From VFZP01 sp043755595 (GTDB lineage Bacteria > Acidobacteriota > Terriglobia > Bryobacterales > Bryobacteraceae): DNA of 64,000 nucleotides. Shown here piece after piece: positions 41,750 through 48,714 of this stretch. The DNA lies in NCBI GenBank assembly GCA_043755595.1, contig JAYUSQ010000070.1, forward strand, positions 1 through 64,000, in the 5' to 3' direction. Made by a program: the position numbers and the translations under genes. Under the pieces are notes generated by a model. The model worked only from the letters and a program-made list of their open reading frames with translations, was not told the DNA's origin and made no database searches. The number at the start of each line of letters is the position of its first letter. Position 1 is the first letter of the stretch.

Positions 41750-44307
41750 GCAGGACCAAGGTGGCAGCCGCAAAAGGTGACCCGTCTACCAATCCAAGCG
41801 CCCGCTGGGCGTACGCGCCGGTAGCGGGAAGTTTCGACGAAGCCTTCCTCCCGTCGGGCATGCCTCGCCGTCATTGGCGATCGCTGGCCGTCTCAATTGG
41901 CCGCATGGGGCTCGATCAACTCACACGGCGCTGGCAAGCGGGCCAGCAACTCATCCAGGCCAACGGGATCACTTACAACGTCTACGGCGATCCTCAAGGC
42001 AAAGAGCGCCCTTGGGTGCTCGATCCGATACCGATGGTGCTCGCCGACAACGAGTGGGCCGGCATCGAACGAGGCATCTCTCAGCGAGCCACCCTTCTCA
42101 ACGCGCTATTAGCCGATCTCTACGGCCCGCGCCAGCTCATCAACAACCACCGCTTGCCGGCGGGACTGCTATTTGCCAACCCGAATTTCCTGCGCTCTTG
42201 CTCCGGCCTCACGCCGCCTGGCGGAGTCTTTCTGCATTCCTACGCCGCCGATTTGGCGCGTTCGAAAGACGGCCAGTGGTGGGTGATCACGGACCGCACG
42301 CAAGCGCCGTCGGGCCTGGGCTACGCGCTGGAGAATCGCTACGTCGGCGCGCGCACGTTGCCAACCGCGTTCAACGGCAGCCACGTCCGCCCGCTCGCGG
42401 GCTTCCTCGATACACAGCGCACGGCCCTGCAACAGCTCGCTCCTAATCGGCGCGATCATCCGCGGATCGTCCTGCTCACGCCCGGCCCATCGAACGAGAC
42501 GTATTTCGAGCATTCCTTCCTCGCCCGCCACTGGGGTTTTCCGTTGGTCGAAGGCGCCGATCTCACGGTCCGCGACAACCGGGTTTTCCTCAAGACGCTT
42601 ACCGGTCTTGAGCCGGTGGACCTGATCGTGCGCCGCCTGGACGACAGTTATTGCGATCCGCTGGAACTCCGCGGAGACTCCGTGCTCGGTGTTCCCGGCC
42701 TCACGCAAGCGGTGCGCAGCGGGCACGTCGCCATGGCGAATGCACTCGGCACGGGGCTGCTCGAAACGTCGGCGCCGATGGCCTTTCTCCCGAGTCTCTC
42801 GCGTCATTTGCTGGGTGAGGAATTGCGGATGCCGTCGGTCGCCACCTGGTGGTGCGGCCAGGAGCGTGAGCGCCGCTACGTGCTCGATCACCTGGCCGAA
42901 CTCGTTATCAAACCCGCTTTCCGCCGCGCCGGTGAAATCCCGGTCTTCCCCGGCAATATGACGGTTGCCGAGCGCGCTTCGCTCGCCGCTCGCATTGAAG
43001 ACGACCCCGAAGAGTTTATCGCCCAGGAACAAATCTCGCTTTCCACCGCGCCCGTACGGACCGACGAAGGCATCCTGCCGCGCCATGTCGTGCTGCGCGT
43101 CTTCGCCTGCTGGGACGGCCAATCGTACACGGTCCTGCCGGGCGGCCTGACGCGAGTCTCGCTGGAAGCCAGTTCGCCGATCGTCTCGATGCAAGGCGGA
43201 GGAGGCAGCAAAGATACGTGGGTAATGTCCACCGCCGCCGAAGACGCTTCGGCGCCGCACATCCCGCTGCCCGCGCCTGAACCGCCGTCTCATACCCAAG
43301 CCGCCTCGCCGCTCCCCAGCCGTCAGGCCGACAATCTCTTCTGGCTCGGCCGCTACGCCGAACGCGTCGAAGGCGGCGTGCGGCTGGTCCGCGCACTGTC
43401 ACCCAGTCTCTCGGGCGAAGAAGATTTCGGCCAAACGGCTACGCTCGAAACCTCCATCCAATTCCTGATCGCCCTTGGCTACCTGCCGGCCGAGTCCAAG
43501 GGTATGACCATCGCGCAAGCGCGTTGGCAGTTGGCGCGGCTGTTCACAGGGATGATCTATGACCCGTCGCGCTCATACGGCATCGGTTGGAATTTGACTA
43601 ATCTGCGGCGAGTCTGTTGGCCCTTGAAAGAGCGGCTGTCGAGCGATACGTGGCGCGTGCTTCAGCAGCTGGATTCGGAATTCTCGCGCAACCCGCCCAC
43701 CCATCCAGACCAGCGGCAGGTGGCGCAGATGAATCTATTGGACCGGGTCATCGTCAACCTATCGGCCTTCTCCGGGCTTCTCGCTGAAAACACCACTCGT
43801 AACGACGGTTGGCGCTTTTTGGAAATCGGGCGCCGGATCGAGCGCACGCTGCAAATGGCGGAACTGCTGCAGGCGGCGATATCGAGCGCGCCGTTCGATA
43901 CCGAGCCGTCGCTTGAAACGCTGCTCCAGATCGCCGACAGCGCCATCACCTACCATCGCCGTTATTTCACCACCATGCGCGTCGAGTACGTCCTCGAACT
44001 CCTCCTGGCTGACGAAGCCAATCCGCGCGCCCTCGGCTTCCAAGTCTCGACGCTGGTCGATCACCTCCGCCGACTGCCTGGCTATGAGTGGGACGAAGAG
44101 AAACCGTTGCCCCTGGCGCTGGCCGAGAATCTCCTGGAAACCGTGCGCCTAGCCAAACCCGAAGACCTCGCCGCGCGCGACGCCGATGGCGACATGCCGG
44201 CTCTCGATGAACTGGTCGCTCGAGTCAAGACCGGCCTCTACGACATCTCCAACGCTCTGGCCGAGCGCCATTTCAGCCATCTCACCGCCACGCGTCTCAG
44301 TTTCTGA
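41746..44307 (+). CDS. Fused circularly permuted ATP-grasp and alpha-E protein
   Basis: 853 aa, overlapping the previous gene by 4 bases. Residues ~1-510 are a second permuted ATP-grasp (GITYNVYGDPQGKERPWVLD; LTPGPSNETYFEHSFLARHW; LPGGLTRVSLEASSPIVSMQ; GGGGSKDTW). A linker rich in Pro/Ala (residues ~505-525) leads to an alpha-E domain beginning SRQADNLFWLGRYAERVEGG. The same two activities are encoded by separate genes at 35920-38402, so the operon holds both a split and a fused version with clearly different sequences. Confidence 0.9.
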   Translation: MSRTKVAAAKGDPSTNPSARWAYAPVAGSFDEAFLPSGMPRRHWRSLAVSIGRMGLDQLTRRWQAGQQLIQANGITYNVYGDPQGKERPWVLDPIPMVLADNEWAGIERGISQRATLLNALLADLYGPRQLINNHRLPAGLLFANPNFLRSCSGLTPPGGVFLHSYAADLARSKDGQWWVITDRTQAPSGLGYALENRYVGARTLPTAFNGSHVRPLAGFLDTQRTALQQLAPNRRDHPRIVLLTPGPSNETYFEHSFLARHWGFPLVEGADLTVRDNRVFLKTLTGLEPVDLIVRRLDDSYCDPLELRGDSVLGVPGLTQAVRSGHVAMANALGTGLLETSAPMAFLPSLSRHLLGEELRMPSVATWWCGQERERRYVLDHLAELVIKPAFRRAGEIPVFPGNMTVAERASLAARIEDDPEEFIAQEQISLSTAPVRTDEGILPRHVVLRVFACWDGQSYTVLPGGLTRVSLEASSPIVSMQGGGGSKDTWVMSTAAEDASAPHIPLPAPEPPSHTQAASPLPSRQADNLFWLGRYAERVEGGVRLVRALSPSLSGEEDFGQTATLETSIQFLIALGYLPAESKGMTIAQARWQLARLFTGMIYDPSRSYGIGWNLTNLRRVCWPLKERLSSDTWRVLQQLDSEFSRNPPTHPDQRQVAQMNLLDRVIVNLSAFSGLLAENTTRNDGWRFLEIGRRIERTLQMAELLQAAISSAPFDTEPSLETLLQIADSAITYHRRYFTTMRVEYVLELLLADEANPRALGFQVSTLVDHLRRLPGYEWDEEKPLPLALAENLLETVRLAKPEDLAARDADGDMPALDELVARVKTGLYDISNALAERHFSHLTATRLSF

Positions 44308-44322
44308 TTGAATCGAGACTTC

Positions 44323-45183
44323 ATGCGCTTCCTTGCCACTCACATCACGCGATACAAGTATCAGGAATCCGTCTCGCAATGCGTTAGTGAAGCGCGCATC
44401 ACACCTCGCTCGCTGCCCCCCGGCCAAAAGGTGATTGAGACGCGCATCCACATTGAACCGGAGCCCGCCACCCTGACAACGCGGGCCGACTATTTCGGCA
44501 ACCAGATCACGGCGTTCTCGGTCTTTCGCCCGCATGACCGTCTGACCGCCACCGCGCAAAGCGTCGTCGAAGTCGAAGCGCGCGACCCCGAAGGAGACTT
44601 GCGCTCCATCCCTTGGGAACAAGCCCGCGCGGTGCTTGCGAAACCCGAGGACGCCGAGACGCTCGCGGCCTACGAGTTCATTTTCGACTCGCCTTATGTC
44701 GCCGCCGCGCCCAAACTCGCGGACTACGCCAAACTCAGCTTCGCCCTCGGCCGTCCTCTCGCCGAAGCGGCGCATGACTTGTCGACGCGCATCTACAAGG
44801 AATTCAAGTACAAGCCGAAATCCACGTCCATCGACATGCCCTTGATGGATGTGTTCGAGCTTCGCCGAGGCGTCTGCCAGGACTTCGCCCACATCATGAT
44901 CGGCTCGCTCCGCAGCCTGCGTCTCGCTGCGCGGTATGTCAGTGGATACCTGCGCAGCGGCGCTAACCTACAGGGATCGGAAGCCTCGCACGCCTGGCTT
45001 TCGGTTTACATCCCGGGGCACGGCTGGCTGGACCTGGACCCGACCAACAACGTGATCCCTTCGTCCGGTCACGTCACGGTAGCCTGGGGCCGCGACTTCG
45101 GCGACGTCACGCCCATCAAAGGAATCGCCCTCGGCGGCGGCAAGCAGACAGTCGAAGTAGAAGTTACCGTGCGCCCGGTCTAG
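44323..45183 (+). CDS. Transglutaminase-like cysteine peptidase
   Basis: 286 aa from ATG 44323; TTG 44308 would add five residues. N-terminal beta domain (FLATHITRYKYQESVSQCVS) and core with RRGVCQDFAHIMIGSLRSLR (Cys), ASHAWLSVYIPGHGWLDLDP (His) and NN after the Asp. The triad is complete. Likely cytosolic, as no signal peptide is present. Last gene of the operon; its end overlaps the convergent HD-domain gene by 4 bases. Predicted to hydrolyse or transfer the peptide made by the ATP-grasp ligases. Confidence 0.9.
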   Translation: MRFLATHITRYKYQESVSQCVSEARITPRSLPPGQKVIETRIHIEPEPATLTTRADYFGNQITAFSVFRPHDRLTATAQSVVEVEARDPEGDLRSIPWEQARAVLAKPEDAETLAAYEFIFDSPYVAAAPKLADYAKLSFALGRPLAEAAHDLSTRIYKEFKYKPKSTSIDMPLMDVFELRRGVCQDFAHIMIGSLRSLRLAARYVSGYLRSGANLQGSEASHAWLSVYIPGHGWLDLDPTNNVIPSSGHVTVAWGRDFGDVTPIKGIALGGGKQTVEVEVTVRPV

Positions 45184-45761
45184 CTTCCGCCTCGGGCGGC
45201 CGTCGTCCCGGCGATCCCCAGACCCTCCGCGTTGGCCTGCATGGCGCGCAGACAGAACCCGATGTGCTCGTCGAGTTCCACGCCCAACTCAGCCGCGCCG
45301 TTAACAATATCGTCGCGATTCACGGCGCGGGCGAACCCCTTGTCCTTCATCTTTTTCCTCACGCCCGTTACTTCCACTTCGTGAATGCTCCGTCCCGGTT
45401 TGACGTAACTGACGGCCGTCAAAAAACCCGCCAACTCATCGCAGGCAAACAGCGCTTTCTCCAGCCTCGTCAACCGGGGGGTATCCTCAAAACCGGCGTG
45501 AGACAAAATCGCGCGGCGGATCGTTTCATCCACCCCGCGCTCTGCCAGGATCGGTTGCCCTTTGCGCGGATGATCGGGCAGCACCGGATGAATTTCCCAA
45601 TCGAAATCGTGCAGCAGCCCCGTAATTCCCCACGTCTCCTCGTCTTCTTCGAAATGGCGGGCGTACGCGCGAAGGCACGTTTCTACCGCCAGTCCATGCT
45701 TGCGCAGGCTTTCGGACTTGGTAAACTCGCAAAGCAACTCGAACGCAGTTGGCCGATTCAT
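45180..45761 (-). CDS. HD-domain phosphohydrolase
   Basis: 193 aa from ATG 45761. Motifs RKHGLAVETCLRAYARHFEE (first His), GLLHDFDWEIHP (HD pair), and LSHAGFEDTPRLTRLEKALF with CDELAGF, the later metal ligands. Family members hydrolyse nucleotides or related phosphoesters, with no defined substrate in this subgroup. Divergent from tRNA-Ala, with 60 bases between. Confidence 0.85.
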   Translation of the reverse strand: MNRPTAFELLCEFTKSESLRKHGLAVETCLRAYARHFEEDEETWGITGLLHDFDWEIHPVLPDHPRKGQPILAERGVDETIRRAILSHAGFEDTPRLTRLEKALFACDELAGFLTAVSYVKPGRSIHEVEVTGVRKKMKDKGFARAVNRDDIVNGAAELGVELDEHIGFCLRAMQANAEGLGIAGTTAARGGS

Positions 45762-45821
45762 CGTGGGTGTACTATACTGAAGTGTAGCGTCATGCCGAAT
45801 GGCACGGCGTCATCCACATGT

Positions 45822-45897
45822 GGGCCTGTGGCGCAGTTGGGAGCGCGCTTCCATGGCATGGAAGAGGTCATCGGTTCGAACCCGATCAGGTCCACCA
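45822..45897 (+). tRNA. tRNA-Ala(GGC)
   Basis: A 76-base cloverleaf. Acceptor stem GGGCCTG pairs with CAGGTCC, including the G3-U70 wobble that identifies tRNA-Ala. The anticodon stem CTTCC/GGAAG closes the loop ATGGCAT, giving anticodon GGC. T-arm is ATCGG-TTCGAAC-CCGAT. CCA is encoded. Its 3' half is repeated at 47538-47602. Confidence 0.95.
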
Positions 45898-45919
45898 AAT
45901 TTCTCAAAGACTTAGCGCG
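45858..45919 (+). repeat. Direct repeat, left copy (tRNA 3' half plus downstream flank)
   Basis: From the end of the anticodon arm through CCA and about 22 bases beyond (AAATTTCTCAAAGACTTAGC...). The same sequence, with a 5-base insertion (AGTCA), recurs at 47538-47602. Arrangement is that of an attachment site used by tRNA-targeting integrases, with the intact tRNA kept on this side. Confidence 0.8.
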
Positions 45920-45939
45920 AACTGGTTGCCGTCGTCGGC

Positions 45940-46396
45940 GCAGAAACCACTTCCTCACCCGTTTAATCATTATGCAGAACGGACGTTCTTGGTCCACTGT
46001 CGCGCCTTCGCGAAATTCTTCGCCGAGGGAAACGACACGCGAGATATGTATGCCAAAGACTTCATTGACCCTTCCACCATCAGCACCGCGTAGAACTGGC
46101 GTAAGTGGCACGACCATGTGGACAAGCATCTAGCCCACCTCTCCATAGCAAGGATCCCGAACACCACTCCATGGACGGGCGACGATAACAGGAAGATCCT
46201 GGAGGAATTTCAACATCTGTGGCGAGACTTCTACAGCAAACTTAAGCCGGCAGTACTCCCAGCTTTCGACGCCGAAATCGCGAACATGCAGCAGCAATTC
46301 CCGAACGTCCCGCTGACCAGTCAGGGATAGCAGGATGTAGGGATCCTTACAACTGCCGGAGCGGCAAGAAGTATAAGAAGTGCTATCTCATCAAGG
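45940..46396 (+). pseudogene. Decayed hypothetical gene with SEC-C-like end
   Basis: One frame reads RTFLVHCRAFAKFFAEGNDT RDMY..., then an in-frame TAG at 46091-46093, then NWRKWHDHVDKHLAHLSIAR and EEFQHLWRDFYSKLKPAVLP. After a stop at 46330 a different frame gives DPYNCRSGKKYKKCY (from 46342), a worn SEC-C zinc motif with CxSGKKYKKC. The first part resembles a widespread uncharacterised family by eye. Two frame breaks mark it as dead. It lies inside the tRNA-bounded island. Confidence 0.5.
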
Positions 46397-46440
46397 GTTC
46401 GAATGCCTTCCGGTCCACCAAGGCAAAGTCCAACAAGGCT

Positions 46441-46812
46441 TCACGGGCTCCACGCCAAAAACGGGTCCATACTGTAATCTATGCCGACCGCCGAATCGGT
46501 ACAAAACGGATCTCGATCCGCTGACTTCAGCACGCCCGCGATCCTGCGCAGCATTGCCAGGGAGTGGCCTTCGTAATCGGCATCCTCAAGCCGGCAGATA
46601 ACCGATGCGGTGGTTCCGATGAGCTTGGCAAGCTGTGCTTGGGTGAGGGCCGCCGCTGTCCGCAATTCGCGGATCTTGCGGGCGATCTCTTCGTTCGCTC
46701 GGGCCTCTTCCAGATTCTTCAGCCGGGCCGGTTTGCCTTCGTAGAATCGGCGGTGAAGGATCTCCACCGCATCGCTAACCGGTTTCAACGTCTTTGCTCT
46801 ATTGACTGGCAT
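46441..46812 (-). CDS. XRE-family antitoxin
   Basis: 123 aa from ATG 46812, one base after the end of the toxin-like frame. A helical lead (AKTLKPVSDAVEILHRRFYE) precedes an HTH_3 domain: RTAAALTQAQLAKLIGTTAS, then VICRLEDADYEGHSLAMLRR. This order (toxin first, XRE antitoxin second) is the HigBA arrangement. The antitoxin frame is intact although its toxin is broken. Confidence 0.8.
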   Translation of the reverse strand: MPVNRAKTLKPVSDAVEILHRRFYEGKPARLKNLEEARANEEIARKIRELRTAAALTQAQLAKLIGTTASVICRLEDADYEGHSLAMLRRIAGVLKSADRDPFCTDSAVGIDYSMDPFLAWSP

Positions 46813-46813
46813 G

Positions 46814-47204
46814 TCAAGCCTCCTCATACGTGTGCTTGGCCGGATTCGCCTCAAACCGCTTCTTGCGCTCGACGACGTGATCGATCTCCTTCTGCGGGAC
46901 CACCCGCTCTTTCACCAGCCCGTGCGAGACCACGGCCGCCATTGCGCCGTGAAAGAAGTGCAGTATCCGGTGGTGAACGCCGCCCAGGCTGACGCGCAGT
47001 TCGTAGATGCCGTCGCGCAGGAAGTCCGCTTCGGGCCGACGCAAGTTCGTGGCCCAACTCGCGCAGGCGCTCCAACCGGAGGTAGCACTTGTCCTGTACT
47101 TTCGCCGGTAACTTGTCGAACCACTCGATGAACGGGCACGATCCGTCTTCCTCCCGATAGAGGGCGACTCTGGTCTCGGGCACTCGATCCCAGTTTATTC
47201 GCAA
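46814..47204 (-). pseudogene. HigB/RelE-like toxin, frameshifted
   Basis: ATG 47204 opens MRINWDRVPETRVALYREED, then FIEWFDKLPAKVQDKCYLRL, the usual phage-derived Gp49/HigB start. Near 47037-47050 the frame must shift by one base to continue LRRPEADFLRDGIYELRVSL and HHRILHFFHGAMAAVVSHGL, ending at 46814. In the unshifted frame the tail is meaningless. The intact RNase-like half is thus split, leaving an antitoxin with no active toxin. Confidence 0.8.
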
Positions 47205-47537
47205 TATTGCGAAAGCACAAGTGCAGTCAGGGATTCTCGCACCGCCGGGCTGCGGCGCTCACCTCACATCTCGATGGCGGTCCGCCGCTCCACGCGGGCA
47301 TCATCCTAATAGAGAAATCAATTGTTGTCTTCTCCAACAAACAACAATCAAGACAGCCTGCAACCGCGCGCGTGAAGGCACGCCACGGACCAGTCCGGGT
47401 GTGGAGTCCTGGAGTCCGCGTGGAGTCCAGACGCCCAAAAAGGACGCCCGTGGCGTCCACCGGCGTCCACGGCGTGATACGCTAAGTCTTGTGTTTCCGC
47501 CGTTCCTGCCTATAAGTGATTGATATTTCTTAAATGG
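47205..47537. other. Non-coding stretch with GGAGTCC and GGCGTCCAC repeats
   Basis: No credible gene is seen between the broken toxin and the right att copy. It holds GGAGTCC at 47403, 47411 and 47422, and GGCGTCCAC at 47452 and 47462; two further GGAGTCC lie at 47631 and 47643, past the att copy. The clustering close to an attachment site could be integrase arm sites, or simple repeats. Confidence 0.4.
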
Positions 47538-47602
47538 ATGGAAGAGGTCAAGTCATCGGTTCGAACCCGATCAGGTCCACCAAATTTCTCAAAGACTTAG
47601 CG
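47538..47602 (+). repeat. Direct repeat, right copy (tRNA-Ala 3' end remnant)
   Basis: Matches 45858-45919 from ATGGAAGAGGTCA through TTCGAACCCGATCAGGTCCA, CCA and the flank ending TTAGCGCG, with five extra bases after the first 13. The 5' half of the tRNA is absent, so it cannot make a tRNA. It marks the far end of the 1.7-kb island. Confidence 0.8.
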
Positions 47603-47708
47603 CGCACTCGTTGCCTTCGTCACCGTCACCGGAGTCCATTTGGGAGTCCAAAACGCCAGGGGCTGCGCCGACTCAAGCATCCACAAACTCCCGGCAGGAA
47701 TATAAGTC

Positions 47709-47736
47709 TTGACCTATATTAGCTGCGCGTTATAAT
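47709..47736 (+). promoter_or_regulatory. Near-consensus sigma70-type promoter, leaderless
   Basis: TTGACC at 47709-47714, a 16-base spacer, and TATAAT at 47731-47736. The expected transcription start, about seven bases on, falls at the GTG start codon 47743 of the toxin-antitoxin ORF, and there is no Shine-Dalgarno. The mRNA would be leaderless. Confidence 0.65.
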
Positions 47737-47742
47737 TGTGGT

Positions 47743-48408
47743 GTGGCGTGGGACGTCGAGGTTACCGATGAGTTTAAGGCATGGTGGAACGGGCTCACCG
47801 AAGCCGAATGTATATCGGTCGAAAGGGCCGTTTTGTTGCTGGAACAGCGTGGCCCGCATCTCCCGTTTCCGTACAGCAGCAAGGTGAACGGCTCGCGCTA
47901 TCCCGCTCTACGTGAACTGCGCGTCCAACACTCGGGACACCCCTACCGGGTGCTTTACATTTTTGATCCCCGCCGCGTAGCCCTCCTGCTGCTGGGTGGC
48001 GACAAAACCGGCGATGACCGCTGGTACGAGAAAAACATACCGCTGGCAGATCAGCTTTACGAGAACTATCTTGCCGAGATCGAGGAGACAATGCCAAAGA
48101 CGACAAAGTTCAGTGAACTTCGGGCGAAGATGCGGCCGGAGGCCAGGGCCGAAGCCCGACGCCTCGCCGACCAGGATCTCAAGGAGATGCCGCTGCATGA
48201 GCTGCGTGCCGCCCGCCACCTGACACAGCAACAACTCGCGCAGACCCTGGATATGACGCAGGCGGCGGTTTCACAACTGGAGCAACGCACTGATGTCTAC
48301 CTTAGTACGCTCGGGAACTTCGTTGAAGCGATGGGCGGGCGATTGGAAATGTACGCCGTGTTTCCAGATGGGAAAGTGAAACTGAGTCTTGAGCGAGAAT
48401 CATCATAG
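47743..48408 (+). CDS. Fused HigB-like toxin and XRE antitoxin
   Basis: 221 aa from GTG 47743. Residues 1-115 are a Gp49/HigB toxin (MAWDVEVTDEFKAWWNGLTE; YPALRELRVQHSGHPYRVLY; LLLLGGDKTGDDRWYEKNIP). From residue 117 the sequence is a complete XRE antitoxin (MPKTTKFSELRAKMRPEARA; LTQQQLAQTLDMTQAAVSQL). In relatives the two are separate genes; here there is no stop between them. An internal ATG at 48091 has its own GAGGAG, so free antitoxin may also be made. Frame is continuous and undamaged. Confidence 0.85.
   Translation: MAWDVEVTDEFKAWWNGLTEAECISVERAVLLLEQRGPHLPFPYSSKVNGSRYPALRELRVQHSGHPYRVLYIFDPRRVALLLLGGDKTGDDRWYEKNIPLADQLYENYLAEIEETMPKTTKFSELRAKMRPEARAEARRLADQDLKEMPLHELRAARHLTQQQLAQTLDMTQAAVSQLEQRTDVYLSTLGNFVEAMGGRLEMYAVFPDGKVKLSLERESS
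48082..48093 (+). promoter_or_regulatory. Internal ribosome-binding site and ATG for free antitoxin
   Basis: GAGGAG ending three bases before ATG 48091 (MPKTTKF). The position coincides with the start of the antitoxin half inside the fused toxin-antitoxin ORF, and with the usual start of stand-alone antitoxins. This would let the cell make excess antitoxin from the same mRNA. Confidence 0.55.
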
Positions 48409-48443
48409 CCCTTCAGCCGGCACTGAAGGCGAGGAGGATCTCA

Positions 48444-48698
48444 ATGAAGGCAGGCTATCGCGGGTGGCTGGAAGCGCAGAAGTACGATGCAGGCACGATC
48501 AACGCTCAAATGTACCGGGCCAGCCGCGTCGAAGAACATCCCGGCAATCTTGATGAGCACTATGCCAACGACCGCCTGGCAAGCCTGGCTAGAAGAAGTC
48601 GAACACGGGTAGAGCCAACGAGAGCCCAGTACGTGACTTCTATCAGTTCGAGCGAGCCTTTCAGCCATGCGCTCCAAAGTGAACCCCCGCAGTGGTGA
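48444..48698 (+). pseudogene. Truncated N-terminal fragment, restriction-enzyme-like
   Basis: 84 aa from ATG 48444 preceded by GGAGG. MKAGYRGWLEAQKYDAGTIN, then MYRASRVEEHPGNLDEHYAN and DRLASL resemble the leading domain of some restriction endonucleases and nuclease-associated proteins. Thereafter the match ends and the frame runs into low-information sequence until a stop inside the start region of the next gene. The catalytic part is missing. Recognition is by eye only. Confidence 0.45.
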
Positions 48699-48714
48699 TA
48701 CCATAACGCCTCAT

